From positions 806,001-870,000 of the forward strand of contig NC_052507.1 in the NCBI RefSeq assembly GCF_014356525.2: a stretch of 64,000 bases of DNA. Reading direction: 5' to 3'. A program made the translations under genes and the position numbers. Source of the stretch: Nilaparvata lugens. Taxonomy: Eukaryota > Arthropoda > Insecta > Hemiptera > Delphacidae. How positions within the stretch are numbered: the stretch's first letter is position 1; every line of letters starts with the position of its first letter. The notes below the pieces were generated by a model. It had not been told where the DNA came from and did not search any database. It saw nothing but the letters and a program-made list of their open reading frames with translations. Of this stretch, positions 9,800-20,500 are shown in pieces.

Positions 9800-11886
9800 C
9801 TACTGGTATAATTTAGTTTAATTAGCCAATGATTTGTCCATGTGTTTACTTCATTGTAACTTTTCTGTAGATTCCTCAATATCTTCTGCGACTGAGAGAA
9901 TAGCAGTATCATCTGCAAATGTAGCTATAGTGACTCCTGCTGGCTTTGGAATGTCACTAGTGTACAGTGTATACGAAACTGGCCCTAGCACACTTCCTTG
10001 GGGTACACCAGCTTTAATTTGCCTAAGTGTAGAATATTCATCATCCAGCTTCACTCTGAAATCTCTCGTCCAGGTAGGACTTCAATAATTGCTATATGCT
10101 GCGGGTGGACTTGTTCTAATTTATGGCACAAGCCTTCATGCCAAACCTTGTCGAAAGCTTGGGCAATATCCAAGAAGACAGTAGAACATACCTTTTTCTC
10201 CTCAAGGCATCTTTCTATTACATCTGTTATTCTGTGTACTTGATCATTGTTGAATGTTTACTACGGAATCCAAACTGGTGAGAAGGTATAAGTTGTTTAT
10301 CCTGTAGAATTGGTTTTAATCTTGCCAACAGTAATCTTTCAAAAAGTTTTGATAGTACCGGTAAGAGTGATATTGGTCTATAAGAGGTTACTTCATTTAG
10401 TGACTTTCCGGGCTTAGGTAGCATTATTACTTCGGCTACTTTCCATAAACTTGGCACGTACTTTAAACGGAAAGCTTCACAATTGCTTTTCTAGGAAGAT
10501 GTTGAAGTATTTCTCCTGTTATGAGGTCATATCCGGGTGTTTTCTTCTTTGCCATATTATTTATTTCTTTTTTAACTTCTCTTGGCGATGTTGGAGGGAT
10601 ATTATCCAAAAGTATTGGCTGTATGATTACATTTATTCCATCATTGAGCACTCTATCATCATGAGGAGTAAATGTTTTCTCAAGATGGTTTGCAAACAAA
10701 ACCACTTTTTCCTTACTGCTGTGAGCCCATGTTCCATCTTCTTTTCTTATTGGTGCCACTTGTTCCACTGGTCTCTTTATTTTCTTTGTCGCTCTCCACA
10801 GTGAGTAGTTGGTACTGGCCTCATTACTTAGTTCCTCCAGGTAAGTGTTAATCTCTTGCTGTTTTATTTCATGTATTGCTCCTCTCAAGTTCTGTGTAAT
10901 TCTATTCAGTTCTATTTTACTTCTTGGATCTCTTGTCGTTTGCCAGATTCTTCTAGTTCTTCTTCTTTCTGCTATCAGCTCTCTTACTACTTGGGGGTAG
11001 CAATTACCTTTAATTTTACTCTGAAGTGGGGGAGTGTTTTCCCATGCAGATTGTTGAATGCTCGTTACAAACTCTTGTACTTCATTTTCCAGCTCTTCAG
11101 TCGTTTGTAGAGATGTGTCTAAATCAATTTTATCTTCTATCATGTGCTTTAATGATTCTATGTCTGTATATTTATTTATTAGTTGTGGTGCTCCGGGTTT
11201 TTTCACAGCAGAGCTATGGATTTTAAGGACAATTGGTGAATGATCGGAGTTAAGATCAAATTCTTCCTCAACCTCTATAGTGTTGGGTGATATGTACTTT
11301 GTGATGAAGAAGTCTAGCAGGTCTGGGATCTTAGCTCTATCTGTTGGCCAGTAAGTTGGCTTCCTTGTCGAATGTACTTCGCAGTTGTATTCATCAACGG
11401 CCAGTTGTAATTCCTTCCCTTTGGTTGTGGTTAGTCTCGAGCCCCATCTAGTATTCTTCGAGTTGAAGTCTCCACCGATGATGAATTTTCCTGTGAAATT
11501 TCTTAAAAAATCACAGTAATCTGGTTTCTTTAAGCTGAATCGAGGAGGGCAGTAGACAGCTGCGATCGTTATCATTCCACTTGAATGGCATGTAAGTTTC
11601 ACTTTTACGGAAATCGACTGGAACTCTTGCAATTCTATTTTCTTATACTCATGATGAATTAATTCTTCTTTAACCATCACCGCACTTCCTCCACGAGCAC
11701 TGTTCTGGGGATGTACTGCATGATATATTTTGTAACCTCTCATTTCAGATATGATTGCTTTGTGAAATGTGTTTCTGAAATTAGGCAAACATCAATTTTT
11801 TGTTCAATTAGAATTGCCAATAGATCATCTTTATGCTGTAATAGACCGTTGGCGTTCCATGTCATTATTCTAAATCTACCTTCCAT
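9800..11886 (-). pseudogene. Jockey ORF2: endonuclease and reverse transcriptase, broken
   Basis: The ATG at 11886 opens with FRIMTWNANGLLQHKDDLLA, the usual endonuclease start. ISETHF, a GGDFNSKNTRWGS metal-site segment and NSDHSPIVL follow in the 10463-11788 frame. The reverse transcriptase appears as SYRPISLLPVLSKLFERLL (about 10330-10400), SHQFGFRSKHST, AFDKVWHEGL, AGVPQGSVLGPVSYTLYTSD, and FADD at about 9909-9920. At least three frameshifts (near 11780, 10463-10480 and 10100) break it, and the end is truncated. The family and order of domains are clear. Activity is impossible in this copy unless the indels are sequencing errors. Confidence 0.8.
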
Positions 11887-12067
11887 ATTTCTTGTAAGTG
11901 CTTTCTTTCACTGTAGTATTTTCTAGTTTTTCTAGTCTAGAAAGAATTGTTTTATTGAATTGCTCCTGCCTAACTAGCTTTTCAAGAATTAATTGGAGTT
12001 GAGAGGCTATATTCAATCCTAAATCTTCACCTAAGCTCTGCGATATAAGTTGGGTTTTCTCATTCAT
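11876..12067 (-). CDS. Short coiled-coil ORF between Jockey ORF1 and ORF2
   Basis: 63 codons, starting at an ATG that overlaps the ORF1 stop (AAAATGAATGAG arrangement) and ending just inside the ORF2 start. The sequence (LQLILEKLVRQEQFNKTIL) looks like a helix. It may be the displaced C terminus of ORF1 or an N-terminal extension of ORF2. Confidence 0.4.
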   Translation of the reverse strand: MNEKTQLISQSLGEDLGLNIASQLQLILEKLVRQEQFNKTILSRLEKLENTTVKESTYKKYGR

Positions 12068-13540
12068 TTTGTTAACTGGACTTGTTTTACTCTATCCGAA
12101 TAAGACTGATTCTCAATAACTCGAGCATCTCTTAATACCCTTTGAGGCACAGTAGTTTTATTTCCCTCATTGGTTTTTGGTTGTTTCTTCTTATTCCGAA
12201 GTGCTTGCAGTTCTTGTGCCACTAGACACCCTCTATAATTAGCTGGATGTTCCATTCCACAATTGTAGCACTTTGCTTTTTCTTCTTTTGGCTTTGTACA
12301 GCTGGTGGTAAGGTGGGGACCGGCACATTTCACACACCTGGGATCTTTCCTACAATATTTTTTAGTATGCCCCCAGGCTTGGCAATTTTTGCATTGGGGT
12401 AGGAATTTCGGCTTCTTAATTGGCACAACCTCATTTTCATGCCCATGATTGCATGGATTTCATAAATTTTATTTATATCTCTGAATTATCAAAAGTGAGC
12501 ATGAAAATTGGAAGTGGTTCTTTAGTCTTCCACTGCAGTATGTTTACAACATCCAGAATTTTAAATCCTTTCTCTTGAAGTTCTTCCTTTATATCACCTG
12601 GATCGCAAGTGCTATGCAATTTCTTAACAATTACTCTAATAGGTCTAGTTTGTTTGTTTTCAAACGAAGACCAATTCATATTTTTTTTGTTCAGCACTGC
12701 CGTAGCTAATCTGTAATTCTCTTCTGTGTTAACATTGAGTTTTAGACTATCATTATTCAGTAAAGTCACCTTGTAAGAATTTTTCTCCATTTTTTTATTT
12801 AGAATCTTATAGATAACTTGATAATTTTGAATATTGTATAATATGATGGGTGGTGGTTTCAAAATTTTATTTGACTGTTGATTGTTGGTGGAAAACTGTT
12901 CATGTCCAGTGTCATCTTTCGATTTATTCTCTTCATTTGAAGAAGCATTTCGCTTATTTCTTGAATAGAGTGGAGGTGATTTTCCTTGTGATGGAGGCGA
13001 AAGTGAAGTATTCAGCTTCCTCTTCTTAGATCTCCCATTTTTCACTCTCACCCACTCCGTCTCCTTGGCAAGTTCCTCCTCATCTGTACAGTAACCAGTA
13101 CTACGTGATGCATTTTTAACATTATAAGATTTTCCACCTTTTGGTTGATTTTTCTTAATTGTTGTTGATTGTTGTTGATCCGACTTACTACTCTCTACAA
13201 CTTTCAAATTGTTGGAAGCTGCAGGGGCCGAGTTGAAATTAGCGCTCTCTAACTGACACAGCTTCATTTGAAGTTCTTCCAGTTTTTTTTCAAACATGTT
13301 GTTTTTACTTTCTGCTACTCGCATCCTATTGTCAGCTTCCTTCCATGCATTATATAGTATTTGCTCTGCCAGAGTTTTAAGCTGGTCTGGTTGAATGAAT
13401 TTTTCTGGTGATGTATCTCCTTCATTCATGGTGATTGATGGTGGTGGTGATGAATTGCAGCTATTATCTTCAACTTCTTCAAATTCTGGAATTAAGAAAG
13501 TCGAAGGTTTAACTAGTTTCCATTCCTTTCCATTCCGCCA
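12064..13540 (-). pseudogene. Jockey ORF1 (Gag-like): PRE_C2HC domain and CCHC zinc knuckles
   Basis: The long frame 13684-12473 includes a Ser/Lys-rich middle (GRSKKRKLNTSLSPPSQGKS) and then a PRE_C2HC-type domain (RPIRVIVKKLHSTCDPGDI ... KTKEPLPIFMLTF). Two small frameshifts between 12473 and 12426 lead to the zinc knuckles: CKNCQAWGHTKKYC, CVKCAGPHLTTSC and CYNCGMEHPANYRGC. This is the usual nucleic-acid chaperone of Jockey elements. The first ~46 codons of the long frame belong to the Rep-like gene, so the reading frame is an accidental in-frame fusion. Confidence 0.8.
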
Positions 13541-15230
13541 ATGTGAATAAAAATATGGTTCAAGTTGCTCTCTTGAACTCTCTATCTCCTTCTCAAATTC
13601 TATAAGTTGTTTGTGCTGCTTCTTTATGCTCTCTGTAGCCTCTAAAAACTCTACCTTTCTACGTTTGAGATTAATCTCATCCAACTCTAGCTTACGCTTT
13701 TCTGGTAGATAGTATTGTGATTTGGAGAAAGAGGTTCTATCTCCTTAACAGGAAAAGGTGCAAGCTTAGAGTTAACATTTGTTCTTTTTCTCAAAACTTG
13801 TGGTGTTACATTACTCGTTTTTACAAGACCCAGCTCCTCTAGGTTAAACACTTTGGATATTGTAGAGAAAACTGTGGTTGACTTGGAGAAATAAGTCTCA
13901 CCACTCTTAATATAACACTTTTGTATAAAACTAATATTGTCCTTGTTGTCTGTATCCTCAAAAATTTCCACATAATTAATGGGTAGTAGATTAAAGCTAA
14001 ATGCAGAGATTACATAGGATATTATTCTATTTCGTTGTTGTGGATTGGTAGGCAGATTTAATTGTACTCCAGTCAATTTCTTGGTATTGCTATTTCCCCA
14101 GTAGACATATTGTAAGAGATTGTTAAAAACCAAACAACAGCTATTCTTTAAATTGTTTGTCAGTTTAGTCCACATTTTAGCTAAGGATACAGAAAATATA
14201 GGAGCATTTTGGAAATAATTCTTACTGTCATTTAAGAGTGACAAGCAATCTTGAATAGGGTCAAATTGATTAGAGCTATAGTTATTTCGAATGCTGTAGT
14301 TATAAATTGTTGCTTCCAAACGAGTAATACCATGCATTTTAGCCAAGTCAGAGGTAAAGGTTCCCCGTAATCTTGTATCTGGACAGGGCAATAAAGTCTA
14401 CAATATGGTTACCTAGCTGCTTATTTACACCAGGGCTTGTCATTTGACAAACAAACTTATTATAAATTTTTACTCTCACATTATTATTAACTCAAGTCAA
14501 GCAATCAATTCCAACAGTTCCATCATTATTCACAATTACATTATAGTCTTCTTTATATCCTCCTTGGAAACAAAAACAATGATTTGTAGTTAGAAAATCA
14601 CACATTCCACTCTTGTTAAATATTCCAGCAAAGTCCTGTGTTATGTCCAAGTCCAGAAGATAGAAATGTTCCTTCCTAAGCTGCTCCAATATTGTTGGTA
14701 ACTCCTCCATTAATGTAGCAATGGGGACATCGGCAAGCTCTACTTTGTATGGGTATACCCACTGGATTGTAGTACTTCTGCTGCACTTCTCTATAGTTGT
14801 CCTCCCCAAGCAGTTGAAGAATCTTCTTTGACATATCGCTTCCACTGTCCAATAAGTATGGCAACTTTGCTTTAACTCCATGCTTAGCTGACACCATTTT
14901 GGAGAATTTTCCTCTCAAGTACAAGTTCAATGATCCACACATCTCCTTCTTTAGAATAAACCGTCTTTTATCCAGTTCTTGGCAGTCCTCCAAACCACAA
15001 ACCTTTACCAGCATAATATTGTCACAAAAAGGTTCTGTTATAGGCACAAGATTTGATTCATCCTGCACCAACAGTTCTTCTCCAGCAGTGTAATCAATTT
15101 TCCCAATGTCTGTAATAAGGTTGTCATTGCATAGATTTTCTGTCAGCATCCACAAACCAAACCGCTCATTGGTAGGCTTTATTTTATTACCACAGAGCTG
15201 AGAAACACTAAACACTTTGGAAGAAGCCAT
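13540..15230 (-). pseudogene. Rep-like protein of the inverted-repeat element, copy 2
   Basis: The better of the two copies, in four open pieces: 15230-14676, 14730-14492, 14391-13687, and the start of the 13684 frame. ATG at 15230 (MASSKVFSVSQLCGNKIKPT). Landmarks are LDITQDFAGIFNKSGMCDFL, a KIYNKFVCQMTSPGVNKQLG segment (the frame passes an indel near 14490), ITRLEATIYNYSIRNNYSS, QYVYWGNSNTKKLTGVQ and KSGETYFSKSTTVFSTI. The R-x-D / Y-x-K / R-L-E style landmarks suggest a rolling-circle Rep fold, but this is inference. The C terminus is cut by the Jockey element. Confidence 0.5.
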
Positions 15231-15283
15231 GTTCACTGCTTCGCTGCTACTATCAAACTGAGCGAATGTCAATTATTCTGGAG

Positions 15284-15291
15284 TATTTATA
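15284..15291 (-). promoter_or_regulatory. TATA box of the Rep-like gene, copy 2
   Basis: TATAAATA on the minus strand, 53 bases before the ATG at 15230. The surrounding sequence is nearly identical to copy 1 (4561-4651). Confidence 0.6.
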
Positions 15292-15354
15292 GGGATACAG
15301 CTAAGGAGAAGGATACTGCGCATGTGCAAAGATAACTAGAAAACTGTTGCATAA

Positions 15355-15511
15355 TGTTGTGCAATGTGAGCAGAGAAGGTTGTAATCCAATGTGACGTCA
15401 TCCAGGCTAAGAGCAGTGATGGGTGGAGCCAAGGTCACATGATAGGGGGAGGAGTGGGGGTCGCTGAAATTGCATTGCCGAAAGTAAAGTAAGGTGATTT
15501 TTTACCTATAT
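15355..15511. mobile_element. Terminal inverted repeat and subterminal region, copy 2 of the Rep-like element
   Basis: It matches 7025-7179 in the same orientation (GTGAGCAGAGAAGGTTGTAA ... GGTGATTTTTTACCTATAT). It lies upstream of the Rep-like gene copy 2, as the left repeat lies upstream of copy 1. Confidence 0.7.
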
Positions 15512-15708
15512 GATGAGCAATCCATCGATGATAGCAAACTCCATCCACTAGAATTTCCTTCAAATTTCGACTCCTCATCCAGTAGAGTCATGCACGCTTG
15601 GTTGATGATGTCTGGAAGATTGATGATACTGAAGATGGTGTAGTTTGGAGTTTGCTCATCTGGAACAATGCAGAACAATATTGTATTAGTATGGTATGCA
15701 GTATTCAA
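15512..15708 (-). pseudogene. Gene fragment interrupted by the inverted repeat, possibly virus-like
   Basis: The minus strand reads INLPDIINQACMTLLDEESK and ends at the inverted-repeat junction just after SSGWSLLSSMD. A similar E-x-F-x-G-x-GSGW pattern occurs in large proteins of Polinton-like elements, so this may be another piece of the virus-like cluster. Weak evidence. Confidence 0.25.
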
Positions 15709-16202
15709 CTCTATATATATATATATATATCACTATCAACAGATGTGGGGGATGGAGGTGGTGAATTGGTATCTAGGATCGTGGGTCGGGGATGGAGGTT
15801 CATAGGTGTTTATGTTCTAGGGATGATGGTCCGGAGCTGTATGGGGGAATGTGAATGGGGGTCTAGGATCTACTTTGTGATTATATGTTTTTTAGGTTAG
15901 GATGGATTACAACCACCAACTCGAAGAACCTAATTCATAATTAATCTCATAACTTGTATGAATTGGAACCTAATTCATAATTACACTAGTCATTTTTGAC
16001 TATGTCATTTACTCTATGTATTGGAACCTAATTCATAATTAAACTTGTCATTTTCGAATTTAAGTCATTTTAGAATTTAATTATCAGTCTCAAACCATCT
16101 ACTTCAAAATTCTACTCTTTTGAACTTAATTGTTGAATCATGAATATAATATAAAGATATATAGAACTATAAAATGCACTGGTACTTTTTTTTTTTTTTT
16201 TT
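15709..16202. other. AT-rich spacer with short direct repeats
   Basis: TA run at 15713-15730, then three copies of TTGGAACCTAATTCATAATTA-like sequence (15918-16050), and a T16 run at 16188-16204. No gene seen. Confidence 0.5.
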
Positions 16203-16555
16203 TTGGATGACCATGAGGTTAGGGTGGTTGACCTGGATGACCTTGAGGTTGGGGTGGTTGACCTGGATGACCTTGAGGTTAGGGTGGTTGACCTAGATGA
16301 CCTTGAGGATAGGGTGGTTAACCTGGATGACCTTGAGGTTAGGGTGGTTGACCTGGATGACCTTGAGGTTAGAGTGGTTGACCTGGATGACCTTAAGGTT
16401 AGGGTGGTTGACCTGGATGACCTTGAGGTTAGGGTGGTTGACCTGGATGACCTTGAGGTGAGGGTGGTTGACCTGGATGACCTTGAGGTTGGGGGTGGTT
16501 GACCTGGATGACCTTGAGGTTAGGGGTGGTTGACCTGGATGACCTTGAGGTAAAG
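16203..16555. repeat. 30-bp minisatellite
   Basis: About twelve copies of a 30-base unit containing TGGATGACCTTGAGGTTAGG followed by GTGGTTGACC, with few substitutions. Open frames on both strands are artefacts of a period divisible by three. Confidence 0.95.
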
Positions 16556-16589
16556 GGGGAGTCTGGCACACTTGTGTGCCAGACTCCCC
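16556..16589. repeat. Perfect 34-bp palindrome
   Basis: Arms GGGGAGTCTGGCACAC and GTGTGCCAGACTCCCC separated by TT, sitting exactly between the minisatellite and the CA tract. Confidence 0.95.
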
Positions 16590-16608
16590 ATTTTATATCT
16601 ACTTTTAT

Positions 16609-17164
<556 letters not shown>

Positions 17165-17281
17165 CCAACAACCGGTTTTTTGGACTCAGGAGACCTTGAA
17201 ACGTATAGAAATTTGGGTAACTTAATTTTTTTTTGGAAAGCAATACTTCCTTTACCTATGGTAGTAGGGCAAGGAAAGTGA
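17165..17281 (-). mobile_element. Copy of the ACTTTCCTTGCC-bounded repeat (contains the CA tract)
   Basis: The complement of 17165-17281 matches 38260-38410: GGACTCAG...ACGTATAGAAATTTGGG...GGCAAGGAAAGT. In the 38 kb copy a GT run lies at the same place, so the CA tract at 16612-17164 is the expanded internal microsatellite of this repeat. Confidence 0.7.
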
Positions 17282-17542
17282 ATGAATAAAGAGAAAATAG
17301 TGTCGAGTTCCAGCTGTTTTGGATAATTTAGAAATGTTTCATTTCGTCATGGTAAAACGTTTCCAATTGTAGAAATGAGAAAATAAAGATATCATGAAAA
17401 CTGCAACTATGTCCTGTTCTGAAAAGCCAATTTTCTGACTCCAGCTGTTTAAAGTCTAGAACTCAGCTAAATCTCGAGCTTGGAAACCGGCCCTCTAGAA
17501 TATTCCATGATAATAATATTTAACATCCTTGGTATTTTCCAG

Positions 17543-20500
17543 GAAACGCCAGAGAAGGAATTACCAACCTGGTCAGAAGTAAGGGGGGGAAATTATATAA
17601 AAACCAGTTCATTGAATACCTCAGGAGCAGAGGCCAGCAAATGTAATATCTCGAAAATATAATATAATTACACATTTATAATATCATCACCAACATAGTC
17701 ATAATCATAATCATAACCATCACTGAGATCATGATAATAATAATCATCACCAGATCATTATAGTTATAATATCACCAGGATCACAATAATTAAAATCATT
17801 AGCTGAACCATAATAATTATAGGTGATGATCATAATTACCATGATCATTAGCTGGACCATAATAATCATAATCATCACCACAATCATAATAATTATAATC
17901 ATTAGCTAGACCAACTTAATCATAATCAAAACCACGATCATAATAGTTATAATCATTAGCTAGACCATGATAATCATAATCATCACCACGATCATAATGG
18001 TTATAATCATTAGCTAGACCATAATAATCATAATCATCACTAGGATCATAGTAATTAAAATCATTAGCTAGACCATAATAATAATAATAATCATCACCAG
18101 GATCATAATAATTACAATCATTAGCTAGACCATAATAATCATAATCATCATCACAATCATAATAATTATAATCATTAGCTAGACCATCACAATCATAATC
18201 ATCACCAGGATCATAATAATTACAATCATTAGCTGGACCATAACGATCATAATCATCACCAGGATCATAATAATTAAAATCATTGGCTGAATCATAATAA
18301 TTATAGGTGATGACCATAATTACTATAATCATTAGCTGGACTATAATAATCATAATCATCACCATGATCATAATAGTTATAATCATTAGCTAAACCATGA
18401 TACTCATAATCATTACCAAGATCGTAACAATTACAATCATTAGCTGGACCAACATATTCATAATCATCACCAGGATCATAATAATTAGAATCATTTGCTC
18501 ATCCATAATAATTATAGGTGATGACCATAATTACTATATTCATTAGCTAGACCATAATAATCATAATCATCACCACAACCAAAATAATTATAATCATTAG
18601 CTAAACCATAATAATCATAATCATCACCAGGATGATAATAATTAAAATCATTAGCTAGACCATAAAAATCATAATCATCACCACAATAATAATAATTATA
18701 ATCATTGGCTAGACCATAACGATCATAATCATCACCAGGATCATAATAATTAAAATCATTGGCTGAATCATAATAATTATAGGTGATGACCATAATTACT
18801 ATAATCATTAGCTGGACTATAATAATCATAATCATCTACATGATCATAATAGTTATAATCATTGGCTAGACCATAATAATCATAATCATCACCATGATTA
18901 TAATAATTAAAATCATTAGCTAGACCATAATAATCATAATCCTCACCAGGATCATAATAATTAGAATCATTAGCTGAATCATAATAATAATTATAGGTGA
19001 TGACCATAATTACTATAATCATTAGCTGGACTATAATAATCATAATCATCACCATGATCATAATAGTTATAATCATTGGCTAGGCCATGATAATCATAAT
19101 CATCACCAAGATCATAATAATTACAATCATTAGCTAGACCAACATATTCATAATCATCACCAGGATTATAATAATTAAAATCATTTGCTCATCCATAATA
19201 ATTATAGGTGATGACCATAATTACTATAATCATTAGTTAGATCATAATAATTATAATCATTAGCTAGACCATAATAATCATAATCATCACCAAGATCATG
19301 ATAATTACAATCATTAGCTAGACCAACATAATCATAATTATAACCACGATCATAATAATTATAATCATTAACTGGACAAACATAATCATAATCATCACCA
19401 CGATCATAATAATTATATTCATTAACCAGACCATGATAATCATAACTTCACCAGGATCATAATAATTATAATCATTAGCTAGACCATCATAATCATAATC
19501 ATCATCAGGATCATGATAATCAAAATCATCACCAAGAGCATCCTTATAATAATCATAACCATAATCATAATAATTTTAATCATTAGCTAGACCATAATGA
19601 TCATAATCATCACCCAGATCATGATAATCATAATCATCACCAGGATCATGATCATGATAATAATAACACCAGGGACATGATAATCATATTTATCATCAAG
19701 ACCATAATTATCAAAATCATCACTAGGATCATGATATTATAACTCAATGATCATAATTATCATAATCATCACTAGGATCATGATAATCATAATCAGTTCC
19801 AGGATCATGATAGTCATATTCACCAAGACCATGTAGTGCAGTTAATATAGACATAAAAAAGGGGGTGTACTTGCAATTTATTTTGTAGTTCTGATTTTTC
19901 GGCCCAAAAACATTGTTTTATCGGCTCATTTTCGAGTTTTCAGCTATTTCTGCCAAATCTCGTAATCAGACAGAAAAATCCGCTTCTACCTTTTTTTCAT
20001 ATCATAAAATTCTGAATAAAATGGGATCGTTCAGAACTCTCTATCTCCAATGAGTACTCAGTTATGATTTTTCAAAAATGAGTGAAAATTGAAGGAAAAA
20101 TCAATTTTGATGAATTTTAGTTTTTGTTCAACAATATCTTCCGATTGTTAACATCTACATGTATGATTCAAAATCCCTCTGGGCGTATTTTTGTGCTCTA
20201 CAATCAGAGATCAGGGAGAGCGCTCTATCTCAAATATATTTCCAGGTACACCTGACAACAATGCTCCTTGTATTGTGAAAAACACCTAATTTTCAGCTTC
20301 AACCATCATCACCAACTACATTGTTCTCACAGTGATATTTCGCACAATGACATAAGTTCATGCTCTATGATAATCACCCGCTAGATTCACTTCATTTTAG
20401 TATTTCCTAGTGGAGAGGCACGCTTAAGGACACCTCAAAGATCAAAATTTCAAACACTTATAACTTTTGACACAATGCTCAGATTTCATCGCACTACACT

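Larger units (their letters stand above)
8670..10161. repeat. Assembly overlap, copy B (right of the gap)
   Basis: It starts within the right inverted repeat region of the Rep-like element and matches 7079-8569 to its end, then continues into the rest of the Jockey element. Copy B has fewer frameshifts in the reverse transcriptase, so it is the better version of the locus. Confidence 0.8.
9790..13540 (-). mobile_element. Jockey-type non-LTR retrotransposon, 3' truncated and frameshifted
   Basis: On the minus strand it carries, in order, ORF1 with a PRE_C2HC domain and three CCHC knuckles, an apurinic-like endonuclease, and a reverse transcriptase with the FADD motif. The 5' side joins the Rep-like ORF at about 13540, where similarity between the two Rep-like copies ends. 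The 3' side stops soon after the FADD motif (NTWTNHWLIKLN) at about 9790, against the GC-rich island. The RT thumb, the 3' UTR and any poly(A) are therefore missing. Confidence 0.8.

Noticed and set aside
16203..16571. Minisatellite containing TTAGGG as a telomere-like repeat
   Set aside because: TTAGG occurs once per 30-bp unit only, and is not the tandem TTAGG of insect telomeres.
17480..17662. 60-codon ORF covering exon 4 of paralog A
   Set aside because: Wrong frame. The splice-consistent frame, shared with paralog B, is shifted and gives the EF-hand-like sequence.
17916..19076. Minus-strand Tyr/Asp-rich ORFs of 99-156 codons
   Set aside because: Products of the ATAATCATAATCATCACC minisatellite. 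The same happens at 49732-50154.
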